A stretch of 64,000 nt of DNA, from assembly GCA_028278145.1 (NCBI GenBank), contig JANQEV010000071.1, forward strand, positions 1 through 64,000. The letters are read 5' to 3'. A program made the translations under genes and the position numbers. This DNA is from Chromatiales bacterium. Its GTDB lineage: Bacteria > Pseudomonadota > Gammaproteobacteria > Chromatiales > Chromatiaceae. The notes under the pieces were generated by a model that saw only the letters and a program-made list of their open reading frames with translations, had not been told where the DNA came from and did not search any database. Positions within the stretch are counted from its first letter, which is position 1. The number at the start of each line of letters is the position of its first letter. Positions 50,359 to 56,971 of the stretch are shown here, in pieces.

Positions 50359-51345
50359 ATGGGGAATGATTCAGAGTCACTTGTAACAGAAGTACTTGCC
50401 GGAAAACGCCGGGCCATCTCCCGTGCCATAACCATGGTGGAGTCAAGTCGCGCGGACCATCGGGCCGAGGCGGTTGATATGCTGGAGGCATTGGCGCCAT
50501 CTGCTGGAAATTCCATACGTATAGGTATATCCGGGGTTCCCGGAGTTGGTAAGTCAACCTTCATTGAGGCTATCGGAAACCATATTGCAGATCAGGGTCA
50601 TCGGGTTGCGGTTCTTGCAGTGGATCCATCATCAGCAATTACTGGTGGCTCTATTCTAGGTGACAAAACCAGGATGGAGACATTGGGTCGACGTGAGGAT
50701 GTGTTTATCAGGCCATCTCCTGCTGGAGGAACCCTGGGCGGAGTGACTAGGCGTACCAGGGAGAGCATGCTCATCTGTGAGGCCGCTGGGTATGATGTAG
50801 TCATAGTGGAGACGGTGGGTGTTGGGCAGTCTGAGACTGCAGTGGCAGATATGACCGACATGTTTCTTTTGATGTTGCTGCCAGGTGGTGGCGATGAACT
50901 GCAGGGCATAAAACGCGGCATCATGGAACTGGCTGATATGATCATAGTTAACAAGGCGGATGGAGACATGGCGGCTACCGCGCGTCATTCCGCTTCTGAT
51001 TACTTGAGCGCACTCAAGCTACTGCATCCCCGTACCAGGAACTGGAGCGTTCCGGTAAAGACATGTTCTGCACTTGAAAACAGCGGGATAGAAGAGATAT
51101 GGCAAACGGTTGAGGAGTACCGCACCACCATCAGTTCCAGTGGGGAACTGGCTGAGAGGCGGGCGTTGCAGGCCAAGACCTGGATGTGGTCAGAGATATC
51201 AGAAAGCCTGATCGCTGCACTGCGCAATGATCCGATAACCAGCACTAGAATTGAGCAACTGGAACAGGAGGTAGTTGCTGGCACTCTACCTGCCACACTG
51301 GCAGCTGCCAAACTTATAGATATATTTCTTCGAAAACAGGATTAA
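50359..51345 (+). CDS. meaB: MeaB/ArgK-type GTPase, methylmalonyl-CoA mutase chaperone
   Basis: A 328-residue G3E-family GTPase that protects and reloads the cobalamin of methylmalonyl-CoA mutase. P-loop GVPGVGKST (59-67), switch region ETVGVGQSE, NKAD base-recognition motif and the C-terminal dimerisation arm are present. A TTG at 50347 would overlap pccA, but ATG at 50359 is four bases after its stop. Placement beside the mutase operon supports the assignment over the old ArgK name. Confidence 0.93.
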   Translation: MGNDSESLVTEVLAGKRRAISRAITMVESSRADHRAEAVDMLEALAPSAGNSIRIGISGVPGVGKSTFIEAIGNHIADQGHRVAVLAVDPSSAITGGSILGDKTRMETLGRREDVFIRPSPAGGTLGGVTRRTRESMLICEAAGYDVVIVETVGVGQSETAVADMTDMFLLMLLPGGGDELQGIKRGIMELADMIIVNKADGDMAATARHSASDYLSALKLLHPRTRNWSVPVKTCSALENSGIEEIWQTVEEYRTTISSSGELAERRALQAKTWMWSEISESLIAALRNDPITSTRIEQLEQEVVAGTLPATLAAAKLIDIFLRKQD

Positions 51346-51346
51346 T

Positions 51347-51751
51347 ATGATTGGAAAACTGAACCATGTGGCTATAGCTGTACCTGACCTGGAGGCTGCC
51401 GCCGCAATATACCGTGATACCCTGGGGGCAAATGTATCGGAGCCGGTTGAGTTGCCGGAGCATGGCGTTATTACCATATTCGTGGAGCTGCCAAATACCA
51501 AGATAGAGCTGCTACACCCAATGGGTGATGCATCACCCATTGCCAAGTTTCTCCAATCCAATCCCAGCGGTGGAATGCATCACATCTGTTATGAGGTGGA
51601 GGATATTGAAGCTGCAGCTACAAAGATGCAGGAGAGCGGGGCCCGGGTACTTGGTAACGGCAGACCAAAGATTGGTGCTCATAACAAGCCGGTACTGTTT
51701 CTTCATCCTAAGGATTTTTGCGGCACCCTGGTGGAGTTGGAACAGGCCTGA
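51347..51751 (+). CDS. mce: Methylmalonyl-CoA epimerase
   Basis: A 134-residue vicinal-oxygen-chelate enzyme that converts (S)- to (R)-methylmalonyl-CoA, the step between carboxylase and mutase. Likely metal ligands are H7 (LNHVAIAV), a His of GGMHHICYEV (78-79) and E130 (GTLVELEQA). It starts one base after the meaB stop and ends the propionyl-CoA operon. Confidence 0.94.
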   Translation: MIGKLNHVAIAVPDLEAAAAIYRDTLGANVSEPVELPEHGVITIFVELPNTKIELLHPMGDASPIAKFLQSNPSGGMHHICYEVEDIEAAATKMQESGARVLGNGRPKIGAHNKPVLFLHPKDFCGTLVELEQA

Positions 51752-51773
51752 GAACTATTTCATTAGACAGAAA

Positions 51774-51797
51774 AAAGGCGGGGTTTGCCCCGCCTTT
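51774..51797. terminator. Bidirectional terminator between mce and the aldolase gene
   Basis: AAAGGCGGGG (51774-51783), loop TTTG, CCCCGCCTTT (51788-51797). The A-rich left flank and the T-rich right flank let it serve both converging genes. Confidence 0.93.
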
Positions 51798-51818
51798 CTC
51801 TTTCAGAACATAGCCTGA

Positions 51819-52775
51819 CTATACGTCGCTAGTGCATTCAAGCAGGAAGTCATAACACTTATCCATTTTTTCCTTATCGGCACGACACTTCATGGCCGCT
51901 CGCGGATGCTGATTCAGATAGCCGCCTATACCGTAGATATCATTAAACCCCCACTCAATCTCCTTACGCAGTGGTACAAAGTGCTCCTGAATTGTCTTGT
52001 ATATAGGTGCGACATTAAATTTTGGATTCTTCAGGAAATTGAGTAGCAGTTCTAGGTTGCAGTTACCGGCACCACGACCAATACCGTTTACCGTTGCATC
52101 CAGCAGGTTTACCCCGTCGATAATAGCCTGCTGGGTATTGGCAAAGGCCAACTGCTGATTATTATGGGCGTGGAAACCAAGCTCCTTATTCGGGCAGTAC
52201 TTCTTGTACAGGTTTAGATAATCTGTCACCTGCTCAGAGTAGTAAGCACCAAAGCTATCCACCAGGTAGAGGTAATCCACCTCGTCAGCCTTGCTTACCT
52301 CTTCCAGAGCCTCGATCAGATCGGTGCGGATGGCAGCTGAGGGAGCCATTATATTAATAGTTGTCTGGTATCCCAGGTCTTTGCTGCGTTTAGCCAGATC
52401 AATGCCCTTGTCGGTGTCGGCAACATAACAGGCGGTACGTACCATATCTATTGGGCTTTGGTCAGCAGGCTGTAAAGTGCTCACGTCTACTCGTCCCACG
52501 TCAAACATCACCGCAACCAGGGGACGGTAATCACTCTCATGAGAGTCAATGACCATCTTAAGGTCATCATCATCACAGAAATTCCATTTCCCGTATTTTT
52601 CCCGGGTAAATTCATCGCTGACAGCAAGTTTTTTACCCAGCTCAATAATGTCTACACCAGAGTCACAGGCGGCTCGATAGACGGCCTTTACCAGATCATC
52701 AGTGAACTGATAATTGTTAATCAGACCGCCGTCACGAATAGTGCAGTCCAGTACTTTTAATTCTTCACGGTACAT
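51819..52775 (-). CDS. Stand-alone DmpG/HMGL-type aldolase-fold protein
   Basis: A 318-residue TIM-barrel protein of the HMG-CoA-lyase-like family, nearest in layout to 4-hydroxy-2-oxovalerate aldolase. LDCTIRDGG (9-17) holds the catalytic Arg and metal-binding Asp, HAHNN (202-206) the other metal ligands, and GIGRGAGN (232-239) the substrate loop. It lacks the C-terminal communication domain of DmpG and there is no acylating aldehyde dehydrogenase partner, so the usual channelling complex is not expected. Substrate unknown. It lies opposite the propionyl-CoA cluster and shares its terminator. Confidence 0.85.
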   Translation of the reverse strand: MYREELKVLDCTIRDGGLINNYQFTDDLVKAVYRAACDSGVDIIELGKKLAVSDEFTREKYGKWNFCDDDDLKMVIDSHESDYRPLVAVMFDVGRVDVSTLQPADQSPIDMVRTACYVADTDKGIDLAKRSKDLGYQTTINIMAPSAAIRTDLIEALEEVSKADEVDYLYLVDSFGAYYSEQVTDYLNLYKKYCPNKELGFHAHNNQQLAFANTQQAIIDGVNLLDATVNGIGRGAGNCNLELLLNFLKNPKFNVAPIYKTIQEHFVPLRKEIEWGFNDIYGIGGYLNQHPRAAMKCRADKEKMDKCYDFLLECTSDV

Positions 52776-52877
52776 CTCAAACCCCTTGCCCTGTTAACTC
52801 TTAGTGCTATAGCTAGCCATAATTCAAAGAAGCGCTATAGGCTATATGCTTAGCACCAATATCGCAAGAAATAACAC

Positions 52878-52906
52878 TTGCCCATTTGTAACACTCTGTG
52901 TAATAT
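52878..52906 (+). promoter_or_regulatory. Promoter of the initiator tRNA gene
   Basis: TTGCCC (52878-52883) is 17 bases from TAATAT (52901-52906). A GC-rich discriminator (TCGCCGG), typical of growth-rate-controlled stable RNA genes, follows, and the tRNA begins 12 bases later. Confidence 0.7.
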
Positions 52907-52918
52907 TCGCCGGTCAGT

Positions 52919-52995
<77 letters not shown>

Positions 52996-53001
52996 AACAA
53001 G

Positions 53002-53028
53002 AAAAGGTCACCATTTGGTGGCCTTTTT
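53002..53028 (+). terminator. Intrinsic terminator after tRNA-fMet
   Basis: AAAAGGTCACC (53002-53012), loop ATTT, GGTGGCCTTTT (53017-53027): an 11-base stem with one T.G pair, ending in a T-run. Confidence 0.93.
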
Positions 53029-53048
53029 GCGTATCTAGACCAGAGAAT

Positions 53049-53063
53049 ATTTGAACCTACGAC
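53049..53063 (-). repeat. Inverted 15-base copy of the fMet T-arm
   Basis: ATTTGAACCTACGAC is the exact reverse complement of 52965-52979 in the tRNA T arm. It lies 54 bases past the end of the tRNA. GAACCT (53053-53058) also pairs with AGGTTC about 16 bases farther. A remnant of integration or rearrangement at the tRNA is possible. Confidence 0.6.
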
Positions 53064-53347
53064 ATCTAAACAGCAGGTTCACAAGCGCCGCAGGCGCGCA
53101 GCACGAGCGTAGCGAGTCTTTATTATCTCCTGTCAAGCCACTCTCTAGCAGATCTTTAATAAAGGTATGCCGGTGCTTTTTCCGTCATTGGCTGTGTATC
53201 CAGGGAATTTTTGTACCTCAAAATCTGGCGCAGGATCTCAGTGTGAAAGCCAGAGAAGATTGATTTTTATAGTATTGATCTGGATATAGAAAAATAAAAA
53301 AAATGAAATTCAATGACAGAGAGCAAGGAAATTATTGCTATATAAGA
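53064..53347. other. Non-coding gap before the first repeat-protein gene
   Basis: The first 60 bases (GCGCCGCAGGCGCGCAGC, ACGAGCGTAGCGAG) are GC-rich and palindromic, like dispersed intergenic repeats; the rest is AT-rich. A 70-codon frame at 53051-53263 has no ribosome site and repeat-derived composition, so I do not call it. Confidence 0.4.
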
Positions 53348-53366
53348 GATATAATATATACTAATG
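53348..53366 (+). promoter_or_regulatory. Conserved -10 block, first repeat-protein gene
   Basis: GATATAATATATACTAATG contains a perfect TATAAT (53350-53355). Almost the same wording precedes the paralogue (54605-54624). No good -35 at 17 bases, so an activator or other sigma factor may be used. The leader would be about 240 bases, with a GAGCCA / TGGCTC hairpin and a TATTTG / CAAATA hairpin near the ribosome site. Confidence 0.5.
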
Positions 53367-53599
53367 TTTCTAACAGCTTTTAGTGCTTGATGAGCCACAG
53401 TGTAGTTGGCTCTATGCAGGAAAGTACTATGAGTCTAGGCAGCATAGCCAGAAGTACGGTTGTTTAAAAGAGGATGACAGGGTGGAAAACGGTATGGTGT
53501 CGCCTTGTTACCGCTAGTAATAATCAGGAATAGATGGCATTAGGCGGTTAGTTTAACTATTTGTTTAGCAAATACTATTTAACTATAGGAGATGGGACT

Positions 53600-54295
53600 A
53601 TGTTTAAACGTATCTTATTAGGACTAAGCCTGGCGGTGGTAATGAGCATTTCTATACTACCGCAGCAATCTCATGCATCGCAGGCAGGCGCTTTTGATCC
53701 AATGACCATGTTGAATCCTATGTCTATGATGGGTGGTGCTCCGACTCAGTTCAACCTGGCAAGGCCAAGTGGTTGGGCTATGTTTATGAATCCAGCAACC
53801 TATCCACAGCTAATGAACCCAGCAACATATGTGCAGTTCATGCAACCACAGTTCTGGATGCAGTTCGCCAATCCAAATAACATTTTGTCTTGGATGAATC
53901 CGAATGAATACATGGCATATATGAATCCTATGACATATATGAATATGATGAATCCTATGGCTTACATGGGCTTCTTGAATCCAAGCACCTATCTGGCGCC
54001 GATGAATCCAATGTCATACATGGGTTACATTAATCCAGCAACCTATCTGTCCTGGTTGAATCCTGCTTCCTATGCGATTCCTGGCCTGACAGCACCTGCT
54101 GCTGGAGCAACAGGTAGTTTCAATTTCTTCGATCCTAATACCTGGACCCAGATGATGGCGCCTGCTCCAGCACCAGCTGGTACAGCTGGAACTACTGGTT
54201 TCAACTTCTTTGATCCAAATACCTGGACTCAGATGATGCCAGCACCTACTGCTCCTGCAGCACCTGCACCAGCTGCGCCAGCACCGAAGCAGTAA
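53600..54295 (+). CDS. Exported nonapeptide-repeat protein 1 (MNPxTYMxF repeats)
   Basis: A 231-residue protein I do not recognise. A Sec signal peptide (1-26, ending SHA) is followed by FDPMTMLNPMSMMGG, then twelve in-register nine-residue units at 54-161 with consensus [ML]-N-P-x-[TS]-Y-[ML]-x-[FYWP]. Two copies of FNFFDPNTWTQMM and an Ala/Pro tail end it. There are no cysteines. It is very rich in Met, Asn, Pro, Tyr and Trp, suggesting a structural or metal/oxidant-binding extracytoplasmic protein. The start at 53600 follows AGGAG; an ATG at 53561 would spoil the signal peptide. A close paralogue follows. Confidence 0.85.
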   Translation: MFKRILLGLSLAVVMSISILPQQSHASQAGAFDPMTMLNPMSMMGGAPTQFNLARPSGWAMFMNPATYPQLMNPATYVQFMQPQFWMQFANPNNILSWMNPNEYMAYMNPMTYMNMMNPMAYMGFLNPSTYLAPMNPMSYMGYINPATYLSWLNPASYAIPGLTAPAAGATGSFNFFDPNTWTQMMAPAPAPAGTAGTTGFNFFDPNTWTQMMPAPTAPAAPAPAAPAPKQ

Positions 54296-54377
54296 TTTAG
54301 TTGCGTTTCAGGAGTAGGTTATTTGAGAGCAGTTGGTATTAAATCTTGTGCCTAACTCTGTTCTCGCAACAAATTAC

Positions 54378-54405
54378 AAAAGGGCCGCCATGTGCGGCCC
54401 TTTTT
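54378..54405 (+). terminator. Terminator of repeat-protein gene 1
   Basis: AAAAGGGCCGC (54378-54388), loop CATGT, GCGGCCCTTTT (54394-54404) and more T. A perfect 11-base stem. The following 200 bases to the next promoter have no gene of note. Confidence 0.95.
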
Positions 54406-54604
54406 CTGTTTTTTTATCAGACCATTAATGATCTGTAACAGATAATCTTTGATGGACATCGACCAGCTGATATACGCAAGGTGAACAAAAACAGGCACTG
54501 ACTCTACTAGAGATAGAGGAGTAAATGATGCCTCTTCTTGTCATAAACCAGTGAACTACTACCACTAGCACAGAATTCTTACTAAAAAGTGTGTAACTCA
54601 ATAT

Positions 54605-54624
54605 GATATAATATATCTCTAATG
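54605..54624 (+). promoter_or_regulatory. Conserved -10 block, second repeat-protein gene
   Basis: GATATAATATATCTCTAATG, nearly the same as 53348-53366, with TATAAT at 54607-54612. It is about 80 bases upstream of the start, against 235 for gene 1. Again no clear -35. Confidence 0.5.
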
Positions 54625-54703
54625 GGATATAGGCCAGAAGGTAGTAATTTTAGTATATTCTGATATACATTATTGACAGTTAATTAACAGTGGAGAGGGA
54701 AAC

Positions 54704-55330
54704 ATGTTTAAACGTAACTTTTTAGGCCTGGTATTGGCCATGGTAATGGGCATTTCTATGCTGCCTCTGCAGGCTAGTGCTCAGCAGGCTGGCTTCAACC
54801 CAATGACTATGATGAACCCTATGACTATGATGGGCGGCGGAATGCCTGCTGGTCAGGGTCAGTTCAATCTGGCAACTCCAGGTGGTTGGTCTGTATTCAT
54901 GAACCCAGCTACTTATCCGCAGCTGATGAATCCTGCTACTTATAGCCAGTTCATGCAGCCACAGTTCTGGATGCAGTTCGCTGATCCTAAGAACATGATG
55001 TCCTGGATGGATCCAAACCAGTACATGGCCTATCTGAATCCAATGACTTACATGAACATGATGAACCCAATGGCTTACATGGGTTTCATGAACCCAAGCA
55101 CCTATATGGCTCCTATGAACCCGGCTTCATACTCAGCCTTTATGAACCCTGGCACCTACATGGGTTGGATGAATCCTAGCTCTTATGCCATTCCTGGCGT
55201 AGGTTCACTGGGTAGCGTATTTGGTAGCCCTGCTGCCCCAGCTGGTGGTTTCAACATGTTTGACCCTAATAGCTGGACCAAGATGATGACTGCTCCAATG
55301 GCTCCTGCTCCTGCTGCCCCAGTAAAGTAG
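54704..55330 (+). CDS. Exported nonapeptide-repeat protein 2 (MNPxTYMxF repeats)
   Basis: A 208-residue paralogue of the preceding gene, with signal peptide 1-26 (ending ASA), a Met-rich lead (FNPMTMMNPMTMMGGGM) and twelve nine-residue units at 57-164 in the same order as protein 1. Units 2-4 (MNPATYPQL, MNPATYSQF, MQPQFWMQF) are nearly the same in both proteins, the others differ at variable positions. Only one FNMFDPNSWTKMM copy ends it, against two in protein 1. A strong GGAGAGGG ribosome site and a separate terminator suggest high expression. Function unknown. Confidence 0.85.
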   Translation: MFKRNFLGLVLAMVMGISMLPLQASAQQAGFNPMTMMNPMTMMGGGMPAGQGQFNLATPGGWSVFMNPATYPQLMNPATYSQFMQPQFWMQFADPKNMMSWMDPNQYMAYLNPMTYMNMMNPMAYMGFMNPSTYMAPMNPASYSAFMNPGTYMGWMNPSSYAIPGVGSLGSVFGSPAAPAGGFNMFDPNSWTKMMTAPMAPAPAAPVK

Positions 55331-55381
55331 TAGTTGAATGGATCGAATACTACTGCTATAAGCTATAGTATTAAGTAACAG

Positions 55382-55412
55382 ACGGCCGGATTTATTGTCC
55401 GGCCGTTCTGTT
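55382..55412 (+). terminator. Terminator-like hairpin between repeat gene 2 and the Met/Gln-rich gene
   Basis: ACGGCCGGA (55382-55390), loop TTTATTG, TCCGGCCGT (55398-55406), then TCTGTTTT. The T-run is broken, so some read-through is likely. Only about 30 bases remain before the next start, too few for a separate promoter, so this hairpin may set the ratio between the two genes. Confidence 0.75.
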
Positions 55413-55442
55413 TTGACGATACCAAGCAGAGGGGAGAGAGTT

Positions 55443-55985
55443 ATGAAGGTAAATCGCAGTCTGATCAAGTCAGCCATGGTGTCTAGTGCTCTGGTACTTG
55501 GTATGGGTACAGCGCAGGCCCAGCAGATGATGCCGCAGGGTATGCCAATGATGCCACAGCAGATGATGCCACAGCAGATGATGCCACAGCAGATGATGCC
55601 TCAGCAGCAGATGATGCAACAGCAGATGATGCAGCAGCAGATGATGCCACGGCAGCAATTTAATCCATTGGCAATGCTGAAGCTTGACGAAGAGCAAACC
55701 AAGAAGCTGAAGGCAATCGCTGAAGAGGCTCAAAAGCATGCTGCGGAACTCATGAAAAGCCTGGGAGATGGTGCCAAGGAATTGCAAAAGGTGCTAGCGG
55801 CCGCAACTCCAGATGCCAAGGTAATCGGTGATGCTTACTCTAAGGTTTCTGACATTCAGCGTCAGATTATCGAAGCCGGTGTAAATACCTACAACAAGGA
55901 GCTTGCAGTGTTTACGGAAGAGCAGCGTAAGTTGTGGGATGCTATGCGCAAGCAAATGCAGGGTATGCAGCAGCCGCAAAAATAG
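55443..55985 (+). CDS. Exported Met/Gln-pentad protein with Spy/CpxP-like helical domain
   Basis: A 180-residue protein: signal peptide 1-26 (ending AQA); Met/Gln/Pro-rich segment 27-72 made of MMPQQ-type five-residue repeats; helical domain 73-170 with two LTxxQ-like motifs, LDEEQ (81-85) and FTEEQ (157-161), as in the Spy/CpxP/ZraP periplasmic chaperones. No cysteines. The pentads could bind soft metal ions such as Cu(I) or serve as an oxidant sink, by analogy with Met-rich metal proteins. Start chosen at ATG 55443, seven bases after GGGGAG. Expression probably depends on the upstream gene. Confidence 0.8.
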   Translation: MKVNRSLIKSAMVSSALVLGMGTAQAQQMMPQGMPMMPQQMMPQQMMPQQMMPQQQMMQQQMMQQQMMPRQQFNPLAMLKLDEEQTKKLKAIAEEAQKHAAELMKSLGDGAKELQKVLAAATPDAKVIGDAYSKVSDIQRQIIEAGVNTYNKELAVFTEEQRKLWDAMRKQMQGMQQPQK

Positions 55986-56008
55986 GCTCACCCTTCATTG
56001 TTAGGACG

Positions 56009-56043
56009 AAACCCTTGGTGTGGCTTATACACCAGGGGTTTTT
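56009..56043 (+). terminator. Terminator of the Met/Gln-pentad gene
   Basis: AAACCCTTGGTGT (56009-56021) pairs with ACACCAGGGGTTT (56029-56041) over a seven-base loop: a 13-base stem with one T.G pair and a T-run. Confidence 0.93.
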
Positions 56044-56204
56044 GTTGCCTGAAACAGCAGATTTTTATTATATACATAGTGTTATGTTGGTGGCGATATC
56101 ACAAAATAGCCAATATGGAGACTACTACCTCTAACTGGCTGATTCTATGTTGTCCTCATCCTATGTGATACATGTGGTGTTGAAAGCTTGTGGAATGTGG
56201 AAGG

Positions 56205-56361
56205 CCGGAAAATCGGTGCTTGTGTGATGGGTGAATTATGTTATTATGCCGCCAACTTGGCGTAGTGGGATAAGGCGATTTGTAGCAGCCTGTGTTGTAG
56301 TTGGATTTTTACCCCACTACCGATTTTGATATAAGAAAACCCCGAGTTCGGGGTTTTTTTT
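56205..56361 (+). ncRNA. Candidate small structured RNA ending at an intrinsic terminator
   Basis: AAAATCGGT (56209-56217) can pair with ACCGATTTT (56319-56327), and GTAGTGGG (56262-56269) with CCCACTAC (56313-56320), in competing or nested folds; an intrinsic terminator (56336-56361) follows. No coding frame fits. It may be a free small RNA or an outer leader of the rimP operon. I match it to no known family. Confidence 0.35.
56336..56361 (+). terminator. Intrinsic terminator upstream of the rimP promoter
   Basis: AACCCCGA (56338-56345), loop GT, TCGGGGTT (56348-56355), flanked by A on the left and eight T on the right. It ends the candidate RNA at 56205. Confidence 0.9.
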
Positions 56362-56373
56362 GGTGACCGTATT

Positions 56374-56403
56374 TTGGTATGGAGTCCAGGCAGGCTGTAT
56401 AAT
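56374..56403 (+). promoter_or_regulatory. Promoter of the rimP-nusA-infB operon
   Basis: TTGGTA (56374-56379) is 18 bases from a perfect TATAAT (56398-56403). Transcription would start near 56410, between two terminators. Confidence 0.6.
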
Positions 56404-56436
56404 ACCGGAACGGTTTGTGTGGTTTTTGAGCAGAAG

Positions 56437-56457
56437 TGGGCCTACGGCCCATTTTTT
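56437..56457 (+). terminator. Candidate leader attenuator of the rimP-nusA operon
   Basis: TGGGCC (56437-56442), loop TAC, GGCCCA (56446-56451), then six T. It lies after the promoter and before the rimP ATG at 56502, so it can stop most transcripts. NusA strengthens such short terminators, which suggests autoregulation by NusA. Confidence 0.7.
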
Positions 56458-56501
56458 CGTTGTGCTGAAAATGCCAAAAATATTGGACCTTATGTTTAGG
56501 T

Positions 56502-56957
56502 ATGCAAAACGCGCCGGATAGATTAAGCCAGCTCATCGGGCAGGTAGTTGAGACCATGGGCTATGAGCTGGTTGGGGTTGAGTACCGCAGAGGAGCTGAT
56601 TCAGGACTATTGCGTGTCTATATAGACCAGGATGAAGGGATCATGCTGGATGACTGCGTGGCAGTAAGCCGTCAAGTCAGTGCCATGCTGGATGTAGAGG
56701 ATCCGCTGAAAGAGGCATATCAGCTGGAGGTCTCTTCTCCTGGTATGGATAGGCCTTTGTTTGTTAAGGAACATTTTGAACGTTTTGCTGGAAGCAAAGT
56801 ACGTGTGAAGCTGCGCATGAAACTGCATGGCAGGAGAAAGTTTGAAGGTGTTCTAAAGGGTGTCCAGGATGAAAATGTGGTACTGGAGATGGATGATGAG
56901 ATGGAATACCTGCCGTTAGACCAGATAGATAGTGCACGGTTGGTGCCAGAATTCTGA
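56502..56957 (+). CDS. rimP: Ribosome maturation factor RimP
   Basis: A 151-residue protein needed for 30S maturation. The N-terminal part (VVETMGYELVGVEYRRG, LRVYIDQ, CVAVSRQVSAMLDVEDP, LEVSSPGMDRPL) and the C-terminal SH3-like domain (VRVKLRMK...FEGVLKGV) are conserved. It is the first gene of the block with nusA and infB, 14 bases ahead of nusA. Confidence 0.95.
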   Translation: MQNAPDRLSQLIGQVVETMGYELVGVEYRRGADSGLLRVYIDQDEGIMLDDCVAVSRQVSAMLDVEDPLKEAYQLEVSSPGMDRPLFVKEHFERFAGSKVRVKLRMKLHGRRKFEGVLKGVQDENVVLEMDDEMEYLPLDQIDSARLVPEF

Positions 56958-56971
56958 TTGGGAATTGACAG

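Noticed and set aside
51819-52775. Old database label of H-NS-type nucleoid protein for such aldolase-fold genes
   Set aside because: The sequence has the TIM-barrel catalytic and metal motifs (TIRDGG, HAHNN) and no H-NS features.
53051-53263. A 70-codon frame after tRNA-fMet
   Set aside because: It starts inside the inverted tRNA-arm copy, has no ribosome site, and is made of palindromic repeat sequence.
54525-54554. A nine-codon frame (ATG ATG CCT ...) with a good AGAGGAG site, upstream of repeat gene 2
   Set aside because: It could be a leader peptide, but it lies before the proposed promoter at 54605 and after a strong terminator, so probably is not transcribed with the gene.
55526-55670. 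Tandem 15-base repeats considered as a CRISPR-like array
   Set aside because: They are in frame, encode MMPQQ pentads inside an exported protein, and have no spacers.
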